A stretch of 64,000 nt of DNA from Actinostola sp. cb2023. Lineage: Eukaryota > Cnidaria > Anthozoa > Actiniaria > Actinostolidae. The stretch's first letter is position 1; each line of letters begins with the position of its first letter. Of the stretch, positions 21,941 through 32,932 are shown piece after piece. Location of the stretch: contig JAUJYZ010000879.1 in NCBI GenBank assembly GCA_033675265.1, positions 1-64,000 of the forward strand, written 5' to 3'. The notes below the pieces were generated by a model, which was not told where the DNA came from, ran no database searches, and saw only the letters and a program-made list of their open reading frames with translations. The translations under genes were made by a program, and so were the position numbers.

Positions 21941-22354
21941 ATCTACAAATGGTTAGACCTTCGCGTGGCTCGGATGACCACGTAAAATGGCGTCCCGTCT
22001 CTCCACACTACACTACACTTGAATAGGAGCCCGGGAGGGACGTAAAAGATCCACTGAGGACGTAAACAAACCTCTGGCAGTGACCACTCTCAGTGTCTGC
22101 TCTCAACTGGGTCCCCGTGATGGAGTCTAGCTCTGTGGGGTTTTCCTGCCCATGTGGCGAAGCAATGTAAGTAATGACACAATTGCAATTACAACTAGTC
22201 TGTCTAGTTGCTAATGGACTGAGTACTCCCGCGCCCTTATGGATAACTTCGTTGGTTTTTAATGAGTTCGCAGAGTGCAGAAAATCCAGAAAAAATCTCT
22301 GAATTGAAGTGTTTATTAATTTAATATCATATCAGTGTTCGCACAGATATTTTT

Positions 22355-22385
22355 CTTGCGAAGGGATAAAACTCGAAACGTCAGT
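22355..22385 (+). ncRNA. degenerate hammerhead-like motif, Penelope-type
   Basis: GCGAAGGGATAAAACTCGAA is followed by ACGTCAG. The GAAACGTC box is preserved and a weak stem-loop precedes it, but the CTGATGA box is changed. It resembles variants seen at Penelope-like element ends. Likely a relic. Confidence 0.35.
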
Positions 22386-22399
22386 AAAGTTAAATACTC

Positions 22400-25150
22400 T
22401 TTTATACAGTGTTATAGATTTCCTTTAACCATTGATATTATTATAATTACAAAAGTACTTTATGCACTGGATTGTAGTTAAAAATATCAATTAAAAACAA
22501 TCACTATAATTAAGTTTAGTGAGGGCCACAAGTTTGTAAGTGTATTTCACTTTTATGTGTTACCCTCTTGAAATAAAGTCTTCATCATCATCAAGTATCT
22601 TTTTTTCCCGGAAACTTAGAGAACATTATTTCGATCTACGAGCTAGTCACCTGAATCAAGGGCACCCGTTGACCAACTCGTCAATTACCACACCTCCCCC
22701 CACACCTGCCCCCACACCTGCCCCCAAAGTTGTGAGCATGCGATATACTTCAGCGGCAACCTAATGAAAGTCTCAATGTCATAATAATAATAATAATAAT
22801 ACTATATAATAATAATCATCCCTATAACTCGTAGATTACATAATCCACTACTGACTTAAAAAGGTACCTCTCCGCGTACATTAGTCTGCGCTCGCATCCG
22901 AATAATTATAACATGCAATGCATTATGGGAACATACCTTTGTGTGAAATAAAAGTTGTTTTTAGCAATTACCTGATTTGAGCTGAAATATTCAGTCAAAA
23001 TTGAGAAATATAATTAAGAGCAATGAAACGCTTGCGTGTTTGTAAGGCTGAATGCTTTTAGATAACTGCACTGCATGTTGGATTAATTTTTCACACCTTG
23101 GGCAACGTAGCCTTACGTTTTATTATTCTGTTTGATAATGTACTTTTCACCGAAAAACGGCATGTACGTATAATAATTGTAATAATGTTACCTGTATACG
23201 AGAAGAGATGGCATAAAAGGAAATAATTTTAAAAATCAGGAAAGAAAAAAAAGACGTAAAAGTGAATGAATGAATAAATGAGCAAGTGAATGAAGGAATT
23301 GATGTAATGAAATAAGAACGAAAACTCCAGATTTCGCCAATCAACAAACAATAGTTCAACGTGACTGTTAATTGCACGAGTGTTTTAAAAATTACAATTG
23401 TTTTCAGTCAAGAAAAGCGTCCAATTCATCCCTAATTCATGTCAATTGCATTTCGTGTTTATAGCCTGGAGAAGACAAGCATATAAACGCAAGCACATTC
23501 CACTGTGAAATCGATCGGGTTGGCGGTGCAAGCTGAAGCGCAAGCACAAAATGCAAGTACAAGACGCAAGGATCAACATGTTGTTCATTTTCTTGTGTTT
23601 GCCGTTGTGATTGTGTTGGCTCGATTTTGAACACACGACACAAGCCTGTTAAGCTTGCGGCTAATTGTTTACGTCCTCTTTGGTTCTCAGTACGTAGGCT
23701 CCAATATCTGCACTGGGGAGCCGGACGGGGACAGCTATTTTACGTGTATAGATTGCTTATGAACTTTATTTAGTCATAGCGAATAATAATAGTGAAAAGA
23801 TGAAAACTTGATTGCGTGTATCAATTTGCATCTTTCTCTACCCGTAGCTAATTCGATAATAGCAATAATTTATCAATTACACAAGAAGCTGGCTGATAAA
23901 CAGCGCTAAATTAAGAGGCTGCAACACTTGTGGCTTTCTCAGTCCCAGAATTAAGTTTAACACCTTATCATTTCGTTAAACAGTACTTCAAATAGCAAAC
24001 GAAATTTGCGCTTCAAAAATCCATCCTAGAAAAACGCAATTTGAATTAATCAAGAGGTCTAACAATATTTCAAAACAAAAATCTAGAAAAACACTGCGTT
24101 GAGGCCGGAAACCGTACTGTTTTCATATTTCATTAATGAGAAATTGAGAAAAAAATGAAAATGCGCAGTTTTTGAAGTTTGTTTTCAAAATACGGCTTAT
24201 GATATCGACGCCATGCGTATTGTTTTTCTACATGTACCTACCTAAAATTTCTTTTGCAGTCGATTAAAATGATAATTTAACTGATTCATTTGCTCCTCTA
24301 ACTATCAATTAATAATATAGTGTTCAGGTGATAGTGTTGTTGTTTGAAGAATCTATACTTAACTACTTAAAAGAGGGATAAAGACATAATTATTTCTAAT
24401 TATGGTTGAGAAGTTCTTGAAAGGTTTGATAATACGATCAAATTCTGCTCGATTGTGAAGGCGATGTGTTTCGAATTCCGTGTTGCGGGATGCCTGTACC
24501 AAGCTCGCCAAACTGAAAATTAGTACCTGCCACATCGGTAATTAAAACACGCTACACAATTCCTATTACAAGCGGTTTTTTTATATAACTTTTATAGTCA
24601 TTTGCCAACACATTTGAGTTTGTGGGTGTTTGATAAACAAATCATGAAATATGAACAGAAATTTCTTGATTTTCTCTCGATTTGCCCTCTGTGCCAATGC
24701 AGCCAAAATAATCAGTTCTCCCCGATCGATTCAGCACTTATTTTGAACTACTTTTAAATGGCTTCAGTATGGAGGAAATTTTGAATATTTGTTTATTTTA
24801 TATTTTAAACAGGTCACGGTTTCAGCTAAATTTAAACAAGTGATGGTGTTGTTTTGTAGGAATAGCCATGGCTATGTGGTTTGGCATGTAAACGTCTGTA
24901 AACAAAAAAATATAAGCTTTATAATTATATTAAAAAGCATTGTACTGAATGACACCTAATGACATTCAACGATAATTTATTCTAGTTTCCCTATCTCCCT
25001 CACCCCCTACTGAACTACCTATTAAATTTTAATTATTTTTCATAATTTATATTACAGCAACAGTTGACAAATGCCAGTATGGATAATCTGATGAATCCGT
25101 AAAATCCTAAATCCATGTTCCCGGGTGGAAATTTTCCAAGTTTTCCGTAA
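22400..25150. other. boule upstream region, noncoding
   Basis: Contains a CCCACACCTGC short repeat (22691-22725), an ATA microsatellite (22779-22814) and otherwise unique-looking AT-rich DNA. Short frames, such as 23147-23377 and 23437-23643 on the minus strand, have no domain. No second gene is recognised. Any distal boule promoter would lie here. Confidence 0.5.
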
Positions 25151-25155
25151 CCGAC

Positions 25156-25173
25156 CACGTGACAGGACGTCAC
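25156..25173. promoter_or_regulatory. E-box plus CRE-like pair upstream of boule
   Basis: CACGTG (25156-25161) is followed by GACGTCA (25166-25172), 100-117 bp before the proposed start codon. CACGTG binds bHLH factors and the CRE half binds bZIP factors in animals. The same pair occurs in the TTAA element at 10316-10334. Promoter function is inferred. Confidence 0.4.
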
Positions 25174-25272
25174 CATGCTTGTGAGTTTACTGGCGCCTTC
25201 CTACGACGTTCTGTAAGTGTAACTGTAAGTTCCTTCTTTTTCCATCCGTATCGCCAAGAAAACTACCTGAAA

Positions 25273-26821
25273 ATGGCTGATAACGATATAACCAAAAGGA
25301 TCTTTGTCAAAGGCTTCAATCGAGAAACAACGGAGAGCGATTTGCGATCATTTTTTGAAGAGTACGGCCTAGTGAAGGAGAGTAAAATAGTGCGAGACAA
25401 ACACGGGATCAGCAAAGGTTATGCTTTCATAACTTTTGAGAGTCAAGACGACGCCGATCAGGTCCGAGAGAACGAAGCCCTGGATTTTAAAGATAAGAAA
25501 CTGAGCATAGGAAAGGCGATACGGAGAAAGAGCGGCAGATCGTACACAAGGCATTATCACCGACAAGAACTGATGCACGAAGGCGCCATGGCCATGGGAG
25601 GAAATCAACTCTACTACTCGAGTGGAGTTGACGGGAATGCCGTATATTATCCTATCCAACAGCCTCAGTATTTGGCACTGGTACCAACTCCACCTTACTC
25701 TCCTCAGATTACCTATCAAACGCAAGGCCTGTATTCACCACAGTCCCATTCATCAAATCTTTTCTCCCCGACCACGATGATGGGCGGTTCGTACATGCCA
25801 GCTTCTTTGCCGATGCAATGGAACGACTATGCAGCTGGATTAAATCGTGTACGTCCAATCCCTACACACCAAGAGAGTGTCTCAGAAATAGCTGTGTCTA
25901 CTGGCCAGGCAACACAAATCGTAGGAGTTGCTATCTCTGATGGTAATTATGCATTGGCAGAAAGTGCAGCGAAGGGCGAACCAGTTGCTCAAGTAAGTCT
26001 TGATTCATCGTTTTCATTGTTCGCGATCTCGCGCCAAAATTGTGATTGTTTTTTCGTATTTTAGTTTTTTTACTTCCTCTTGGTCTTAACCTATAAGCAA
26101 ACGTTACAAATATTGATCTTTTCGGGTAATTTTACCGAATTTGGGCTTTCACTTATTCAATAGCCAGTTCGTTACAAACTTACACCAGTTCTGTGAGTTC
26201 TTCGAACTTGAAAAAATAAACTGACATAAAACTCAGGTTTTTTTCGAAGTTTCCCCCAAACTATCATTACAGATACATTATTTTGAACTCATTTTCATTT
26301 TGATGGTAGCGAAACATTCAGAGTTTTATTTAGGCGTTTGCCGACGCAAACTTGCCAAAGTGAAATTTATTTCAAACACGTGTAAGAAATTCAGTTCTTT
26401 GCTTGATCTATATAATAGCTTAGTTTTTTGTGAAACAACGAAAAACATTATCGAGTTTCTGTCAGCTATGATTTCTAAATCGGAAAAAGCCAGTTTGAAG
26501 CCATAGCCATGCATAGGCAAATGTGGAAATTTCGATGTTTTTTCTTGTCTTCAAAATAGCAGGCGATTTTAGTCTCGTTCCACTCCCCTGGGTCCTTTCC
26601 TCTCCCTAGGAAACTGAGGACCGCAGGGGAGACTAAAAACTATCAAAATAGCTCCTTCATTCTCTTCCTTCCTTCCTTTCCTCCTTTCCTCCCTCCCTTC
26701 CTTGCCCTTTCTTTCTTTCATTATTTTTATTTACTTTTTAAATATACAGCTTGTTGCTATCGATCCTACCAAGATGAAGGGAGACAAGCCTATTCCAGTC
26801 CGTTTTCTAAAGCATGAATAG
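25273..26821 (+). CDS. boule: Boule/DAZ-family RNA-binding protein (left-arm copy)
   Basis: Join 25273-25992 and 26750-26821, phase 0, 263 codons. Boule proteins bind mRNA 3' UTRs in germ cells and promote translation during meiosis. One RRM spans residues 8-86: RNP2 IFVKGF (10-15), RNP1 KGYAFITF (48-55), then KDKKLSIGKAIRRK, as in BOLL. A Tyr/Pro/Gln-rich stretch (residues 125-155) resembles the DAZ motif region. The second exon adds LVAIDPTKMKGDKPIPVRFL and stops at 26821. The start is the Met of MADNDITK, in good AAAATGG context; an upstream in-frame Met at 25159 would add 38 residues unlike the family. Donor GTAAGT is at 25993, acceptor ACAG ends at 26749. The length fits the family (about 280). 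The RRM has no intron, which is unusual. A probable further intron follows the stop. Confidence 0.9.
25993..26749 (+). other. boule intron 1
   Basis: Begins GTAAGT and ends AATATACAG after a CCTTCC/TTTCTTT-rich tract (26660-26725) that can serve as polypyrimidine tract. It joins codons in phase 0. Reading through the donor would instead add an unrelated Phe/Ser-rich tail ending at 26064. Confidence 0.8.
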
Positions 26822-26848
26822 TTATCCATTAGAATGCTTCACAAACAT

Positions 26849-27566
26849 GTAAGTATTTCATTTTTTACTTCTTATTGCTTATTTCATTCATTCATTCGTC
26901 CATTCATTCATTCATTCATTCATTCATTCATTCATTCATTCATTCATTCATTCATTCATTCATTCATTCATTCATTCATTCATTCATTCATTCATTCATT
27001 CATTCATTCATTCATACAATAATAATAATAATGCAATCAAAGTCATCATTCATTCATACATTCATTCATTCAATAAATAATTCAATCATTCATTAATGCA
27101 ATTATTCATTCATTCATTCATACAATTGTTCATTCATTCATTCAATCATTCATTCATACAATTGTTCATTCATTCATTCAATCATTCATTCATACAATTG
27201 TTCATTCATTCATTCATTCATTCATTCAATCATTCATTCATACAATTGTTCATTCATTCATTCAATCATTCATTCATACAATTGTTCATTCATTCATTCA
27301 ATCATTCATTCATACAATTGTTCATTCATTCATTCAATCATTCATTCATACAATTGTTCATTCATTCATTCAATCATTCATTCATACAATTGTTCATTCA
27401 TTCATTCATTCATTCAATCATTCATTCAATCATTCATTCAATCAATCATTCATTCATTCATTCATTCATACAATCATTCATCAACTCATTGATTGATTTA
27501 TTGATTCCGGCATTGATTGATTGATTGATTGATTGATAGATTAGTTGATTTTTTATTTATTTACAG
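26849..27566 (+). other. probable 3' UTR intron of boule
   Basis: The donor GTAAGT at 26849 lies 27 nt after the stop codon. An acceptor TTTATTTACAG ends at 27566. The whole ATTC-type array falls between them, so splicing would remove it. A donor within 50 nt of the stop would not be expected to trigger nonsense-mediated decay. The following exon would run from 27567; no clean AATAAA is seen before the MITE at 27769 (the nearest lies inside it, at 27780). Confidence 0.5.
26885..27540. repeat. ATTC microsatellite with higher-order structure
   Basis: Pure ATTC repeats (26885-27015) pass into a higher-order array whose units pair CAATTGTTCATTCATTCATT with CAATCATTCATTCATA, about 36-44 bp each, then degrade to ATTG. 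The Ile/His/Ser/Phe frames across it are artefacts of the 4-bp period. Confidence 0.95.
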
Positions 27567-27768
27567 AACGTTTGCAAAAGAAGAAAATAAGATACAAGAC
27601 AAAGCCCAGTGAATGTTTGGCTACAGCTAGTAATATAGGCTATATATGTAATGAAATAACGATATAAATAATTTTATAAACTCCATGTGTTGTACGTACA
27701 TATTCACAGTCGTGCGTAAAACTATCAAATTTATTTATAAAATTATCAATGTAATTGTTTTTAATTGT

Positions 27769-28222
27769 AGAGTGATTCCAATAAACCTGGGCACTACTAA
27801 TTAGTTGTCAGTGTTTATTAGATGCAAAGAAACAAAAGAAAACAAAATAGCGAGTCTAATAGTGCGTATTAGTGGAGTTAGGGACCGGTCATTAATTACT
27901 GAGAGGGGGCTGGTGCAAATGAGGAATGCCATGTTCAACTTTCGTTGCCAACATACCCCCCCCCCCCCCCCCCCCACACACACACACAAAAACGCCCCCC
28001 TCCCCTCCACCCACCCCCGCCGGTCCCTTAACTGGTCCCTTAGTATAGTAGAGGGTCTGAATGGGGTTAACTGACAAACGGCTTTAAAAATAACTGTTAA
28101 CTGACAAATAAAACTGACAATCGAAGTATCAAACACATTCAATTGTTTAAAACAGGATATGACCAGTTAATAGTTAACTAACGTTTAACTGACCAAATAT
28201 TTTGACTGACATACAGACATAC

Positions 28223-28257
<35 letters not shown>

Positions 28258-28312
28258 TTAGAGCTTCTTAGTAATGCCCTGGTTTATTTGTAAGGTTTAT
28301 TGGAATCACTCT
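27769..28312. mobile_element. inverted-repeat element with two poly-C tracts
   Basis: Ends AGAGTGATTCCAATAAACCT and its reverse complement. The interior has C20 (27956-27975) followed by a CA run, and C30 (28226-28255), plus repeated TTAACTGACAAA. G-rich on the minus strand, so capable of quadruplex formation. No real ORF. Confidence 0.75.
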
Positions 28313-28554
28313 CTCTCTCTTTCATGCCGTGTAAATTAATAAATCATACCTGAATGGAGATTAAATTGTGCTAAATGCCATGACTGTCCCGAGTTCAGGA
28401 GCGGTCAACGGCATCTGTTCAGTGGAAAAGCTGTTCTGACGGTAGTTTGCTGGGAATGACATTAAAAATTATGAATTTCATCTGGTCTGGGAAAAAAGTA
28501 CCCCTCGCTCAATTAGATTCAAAACTCATGGCAAACGTTTAAGACTCCTGGTAA

Positions 28555-28860
28555 TTTTGTTACGTTTTTTTTGGTTCCCCATATCGAAAACACGAAAACG
28601 TTTTTTTTGGTTCTCCATATTGAAAACACCTGCATGGAAAACGTTTTTTTTGGTTCTCCATATTGAAAACACCTGGGAAACATTTTTTTTTGGTTCTCCA
28701 GATTGAAAACACCTGGGAAACATTTTTTTTGGTTCTCCAGATTGAAAACACCTGGGAACCGTTTTTTGGGGTACCCGGGAAACGTTTTTTTTTTGGTTCG
28801 GAAAAAAAAAAGTATCTGGGAAACGTTTTTTTGGGGGGTGGGATGTTCAGAAAAAAAGTT
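28555..28860. repeat. about 40-bp minisatellite
   Basis: Roughly seven units containing GGTTCTCCA(T/G)ATTGAAAA then CACCTGGGAAACG and a T run, with variants towards 28860. The Glu/Asn/Gln/Lys frames on the minus strand come from this repeat and are not proteins. Confidence 0.85.
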
Positions 28861-29720
28861 GTCTGGGAGAAGTTTTCAAGGTTTTCTTGGTGACATTTCG
28901 GTGTTTCTCTCCTCAAGTTCGTTGCTGGCAAAAATATCAATAAACTTTTCTGGCTGGATCAATAGAACAGTTGTCCATCTCCCAGCACACCGTTGACCGC
29001 TCTCGCGAGTTGTTTGATTGAGGCTAACCCACGGGGGACTCCCATATAAGGAGTGGTGGGATCACGGGGTGGGATGCTCGTCGAAACTTGAAAATAACCC
29101 CCATCTTTGACCTTTGTAACAGATGTTGCTCTGTTATGTCGTTTTATTTTAACTGACTCTTTATACTCACTGCTTATCATTTATAGAGAAATTCTGCGAT
29201 AGTTTCCCGCCAAAACTTTCGCGCCAAAGCATACAAGACCCAGGGTCACGCGGCTCAGTTAATCGATAACTTGGTGTATTTCAAACGAGAGTGAAGTCAT
29301 GTTGCAGCGACTTTTAATACCGCTAAAATGTCTTGATTCTGCCGTATCATTGCAAGATATCTTGCGAGGTAAGACACTTTATGTATCAGTATATATTACA
29401 GAAAGCTTTGCATTCACATAAGGTCATAATAACGAGATATTAGCTATCATTAATAGCAGTTGAAGGCCGGTTGAAAGCCACCTTAATGCTTGATTCAGTT
29501 AATAGCAGTAAAGATAACGAAAGTTCTGTGGGGCGAATATTTTAAATGACAGTTGGTAATTTTGTGATTTTCAAGTTAACAAGTAAACAAGGACTTCCTT
29601 TAAACGGGACACAAGCAATTTAAGACAATAGAACATTTTACAGTTATGTTATGTTTGAACAAATAATGGTACCAATAATACATTAAGCTTATGTGCAATG
29701 TAATATGTAACTCCCACTTC
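28861..29720. other. noncoding stretch
   Basis: Includes a CArG-type box CCATATAAGG at 29042-29051 within a GGACTCCCATATAAGGAG block, and an inverted GAGCGGTCAACGG / CCGTTGACCGCTC pair (28400 and 28990). The 73-codon frame at 28959-29180 lacks a domain. No gene seen. Confidence 0.45.
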
Positions 29721-29725
29721 TAAAA

Positions 29726-29958
29726 CTCATTAATAATTCATGAGCTATTAGGCCAATGGGAGCTGACCATTTGGTCAGGTGCATGGACCTTTATACCCCT
29801 GTACAGACCTGCCAGGTTTTAGTTATAGAACTGATTAATAAAACATGAGTGTTCTATCACTTTTAGTTATAACACTCATGCATAAACATGAGTGTTATAA
29901 CTAAAAGTGATAGAACACTCATGTTTCATTAATCAGTTCTAGAACTGATTACCTGAAA
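29726..29958. repeat. palindromic motif, CCAAT block and long hairpin
   Basis: ACTCATTAATAATTCATGAG (29727-29746) and GGCCAATGG come before a hairpin with stems of about 57 bp (29820-29876 and 29888-29943). The stem holds ACATGAGTGTTCTATCAC and AGTTATAACACTCATG. Outer short palindromes AATCAGTTCTAGAACTGATT follow. Confidence 0.75.
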
Positions 29959-30232
29959 CACAGGCCTGTATGCAAAGGTCTCAGTTTTAGTATCGCATCA
30001 CTGACCTTCACATAGGCAATTTTGGAATGTAATATTACTTTGTTCCTACTGACACCTACAATACCTCTTTCAAATGTGGGACGAATTGTGGTGTTCAGTG
30101 CGCATGATCGCAGTGTCACAGACATCTCTTACCTACTAATTTGTGATTTTCTTTAACCTTTTCCATCGAAAATTATTTTAAATATCAGTTTAAATGAATG
30201 TTGGGTTTTAGAAGTCGTTTAGAAAACTCGAT

Positions 30233-30305
30233 GCCGTGTTGTATCGGGTATATAGATACTCGGCTTCGCCTCGTATCTATATATCCACCGATACAACACG
30301 GGCCT
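30233..30305. repeat. hairpin with GGCTTCGCC loop
   Basis: GCCGTGTTGTATCGGGTATA and the matching ATCCACCGATACAACACGG close on a CGGCTTCGCCTCG loop. It is the same design as the hairpin at 5632-5742. Confidence 0.75.
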
Positions 30306-30454
30306 CAACATATAAGCTATGTAGGCATGTGCCTCCCATATGACCTAGGGATTTGAGGTCCTGAATCCTTCGGTTGAAGAAATGGGGTATTTATTATTAG
30401 TTATTTATATTGTAATGTGCATTTGAATATTTTATATATTATTATTATTATTAT

Positions 30455-31201
30455 TACAGCAATATGCAGAAATTCTGATCCATTTGACTAAAATACATAT
30501 ATATCAAAAAACCTACTTTAGATTATGGGATGGTTACGCTGATATTTTTTCTAGTTGTCTGCCAGCGAGGCTTTATGAAAAAAATATCAGCGTAGCCATC
30601 CCATAATTTTAAGTAGGTTTTTGATATATACAGTCAACTCTCTCGTAAGCGGACACCCTCGGGAATTGAAAAAAAGTGTCCGTTAGTAGAGCTGTCCGCT
30701 TATGAGAACTATTCCCGTAAGCGGACACCAAAGAAAAATAGGGTGGATGTCCGCTTACAGGAGAGTTAATTACGTTTAATCGGTAGAGGAAAAATAGCAA
30801 CTGAACCGTACACCTTGCTTCCCCGCGGACAAATGGAGATTTGACAAAACCGATCCCCACTGTTCTGTTGCTCTGTAAAAGGTCATATTTTTTGTTGATT
30901 TATTGCAAATTAAAGACAAATTCCATTGCCGAAAGTCCATTATTATATGGTGTGTGTCCGCTACGAGAGAGCGTAAACAAAAGAAAAATCCAATTTTCAT
31001 TTTCAAAAGTGTCCGCATCCGCTTACGAGGAGAGTGTCCGCTTACGGGAATGTGTAAAATACAGAGTTTGACTGGGAGGTAAAACGGGGATTTGAAAAGG
31101 TGTCCGTAAGTAGAGCTGTCCGCTTACGAGAGTGTCCGTTAGCGGAGAGTTGACTGTATGTATTTTAGTCAAAATGATCAGAATTTCTGCATATTGCTGT
31201 A
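30455..31201. mobile_element. TA-flanked palindromic MITE, split by another element
   Basis: Ends CAGCAATATGCAGAAATTCT and reverse complement, both next to TA. Without the insert at 30629-31158 it is about 219 bp, nearly the size of its intact neighbour at 31232-31455. The inner arms ATGGGATGG(T/C)TACGCTGATA make most of the element a hairpin. Confidence 0.85.
30629..31158. mobile_element. pogo/Tc1-like MITE nested in the palindromic MITE
   Basis: TA-CAGTCAACTCTC at the left and GAGAGTTGACTG-TA at the right. Subterminal copies of GTCCGCTTACGAGAG or its complement recur near both ends. The form of the ends suits pogo/Tigger-type elements. No transposase; frames such as 30609-30860 are repeat by-products. 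Confidence 0.8.
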
Positions 31202-31231
31202 TTTATATTTATATTATTATATACATGTACA

Positions 31232-31455
31232 TACAGCAATATGCAGAAATTCTGATCCTTTTGACTAAAATACATATATATCAAAAAACCTACTTAAAGT
31301 TATGGGATGGCTACGCTGATATTTTTTTTCATAAAGCCTCGCTGGCAGACAACTAGAAAAAAATATCAGCGTAACCATCCCATAATCTAAAGTAGGTTTT
31401 GATATATATATATGTATTTTAGTCAAATGGATCAGAATTTCTGCATATTGCTGTA
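31232..31455. mobile_element. intact TA-flanked palindromic MITE
   Basis: 224 bp, the same family as 30455-31201 and only about 30 bp from it. The central loop is inverted relative to the first copy. Confidence 0.85.
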
Positions 31456-31580
31456 TATCTTCTATTACTTATTATTACTTAGTCTTATAATCATTGACTT
31501 TGAAACATGTACATGTCATGGAGACAACAAAATGTTGTTCGATTTTGTTGTGAAGTTTTCTTGTCAAAATATTATTATTA

Positions 31581-31693
31581 TTTTGTGTGACTGTACTTTT
31601 TATCAATTTTGATTTCTGCATACCCATGAGTAAGGTATTTTGTGTAGACTACTTTTTTATCAAATTTGATTTCTGCATACTCGTGAATAAGTA
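31581..31693. repeat. 57-bp tandem duplication
   Basis: Two copies of a block with TTTTGTGTGACTGTACTTTT and TTGATTTCTGCATAC, diverged by a few bases. Frames crossing it on either strand are not genes. Confidence 0.75.
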
Positions 31694-32932
31694 TCCTTTT
31701 CTTGTGCAGTATACTGGCGCAAATTCTAGTTTCTTTTCTTTTCAAAGAACAATGAACACATTTAATTCTTAGTAACTGCACGGTGCAACATATAAATTGA
31801 TTCATTGAAACTTTTGGTTGAAGAAGAAACACTCATCTTTGGTGCCTACTTTGTAAAGCAGCTCGGCCTACTTTTCTCAGTTCCATCTGTTATTATTATT
31901 ATTGATTTTTATATTTTTATTTGAAGTCACGGCCGCTCTCCCTATCCAATGTTACTGTAAGCACAAGTAGTAGGGGATCTCAACCCACTCCCTCCTTGGA
32001 TTTAACATTGTGCATTACTGCAGTACATCTGCCCACTTCAAATTTGATTGAAAACACTGTATCCCAGATCATTAACCAGGGATTTTAATGTCGTAGAAAA
32101 GGGTGGAATATATTCTTAGGATCAGTCATCAATAATCAGGGAAGTTCTTGATAGAGGATTTAAACCAGGAGTATAAAGCCTGTACTCGATCTATATCAAA
32201 TGCAAAATGGCAATTTTATTTTATTTTATTTTATTTGCATTTATAAGCTGAAACAAATTACACATCTAGTAAATGTAATATATATTTTTTGCAAGACTAT
32301 GCATTGTTTAGTAATACCCCAAAGCCAATCAATGTAAATGAAATAACCATTGAATTCTAGCAAATGCATGGAAACGAGGCTATATAGTCAGTCCAAAGAT
32401 CAATTTCTCGTACACATGTGTGTAATTTCAAGACGCTATGTGTAGAACCACTACAAAAATTTAGTTTTAGTTTCGGTAGTAACTCTTTAAAAAGATGGAT
32501 GTAACATATTACTAACTCCGTAATAAATATTAAAAATTACTGATTCTGCCATTTGCATTCATTCTAAAGGATGTGACACTTTTTCAAATCATTAGGCATT
32601 CACAGGTGCAGAGTTGTATGGCTTTTTCACATCATTATAATAATATCAATCACATTGAAGCATGATCATAGCAGGGCCATAGTTAGTATCTGCAAGCCGT
32701 GGCACTTGACTCGCTAAAAATAAGCCCAAATTGTGTGTGTGTTCATCAGTCGGGCTTCCTTTGGAAGGCCTGACTCTAAAAATGCTGTTTTGTCTGTGAC
32801 CTCAAATATGAAAGTCGCTCAGATACATTGCAGGCTTAGATATATACGAGAACTTGCCGAAAGAGATTGCGAGTGATAAGTGCTTTGTTATAAATGCGCA
32901 TGCGAGAGCACATAATCGAAGGCTCAGATATA
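31694..32932. other. noncoding flank of the satellite
   Basis: Contains a TTTTA microsatellite (32214-32241) and otherwise unique-looking DNA up to the satellite edge, where GGCTCAGATAT passes into the first repeat unit. No gene recognised. Confidence 0.5.

Noticed and set aside
25159..25272. Upstream in-frame Met of boule as the start codon
   Set aside because: The 38 added residues are unlike the family, and the downstream Met has better context right before the RRM.
26834..27524. Long frames of repeated HSFI residues
   Set aside because: Produced entirely by the ATTC repeat in every frame; no protein signal.
28526..28940. Frames rich in GVFNMENQKK-type repeats
   Set aside because: They follow the 40-bp minisatellite and change with T-run length between arms.
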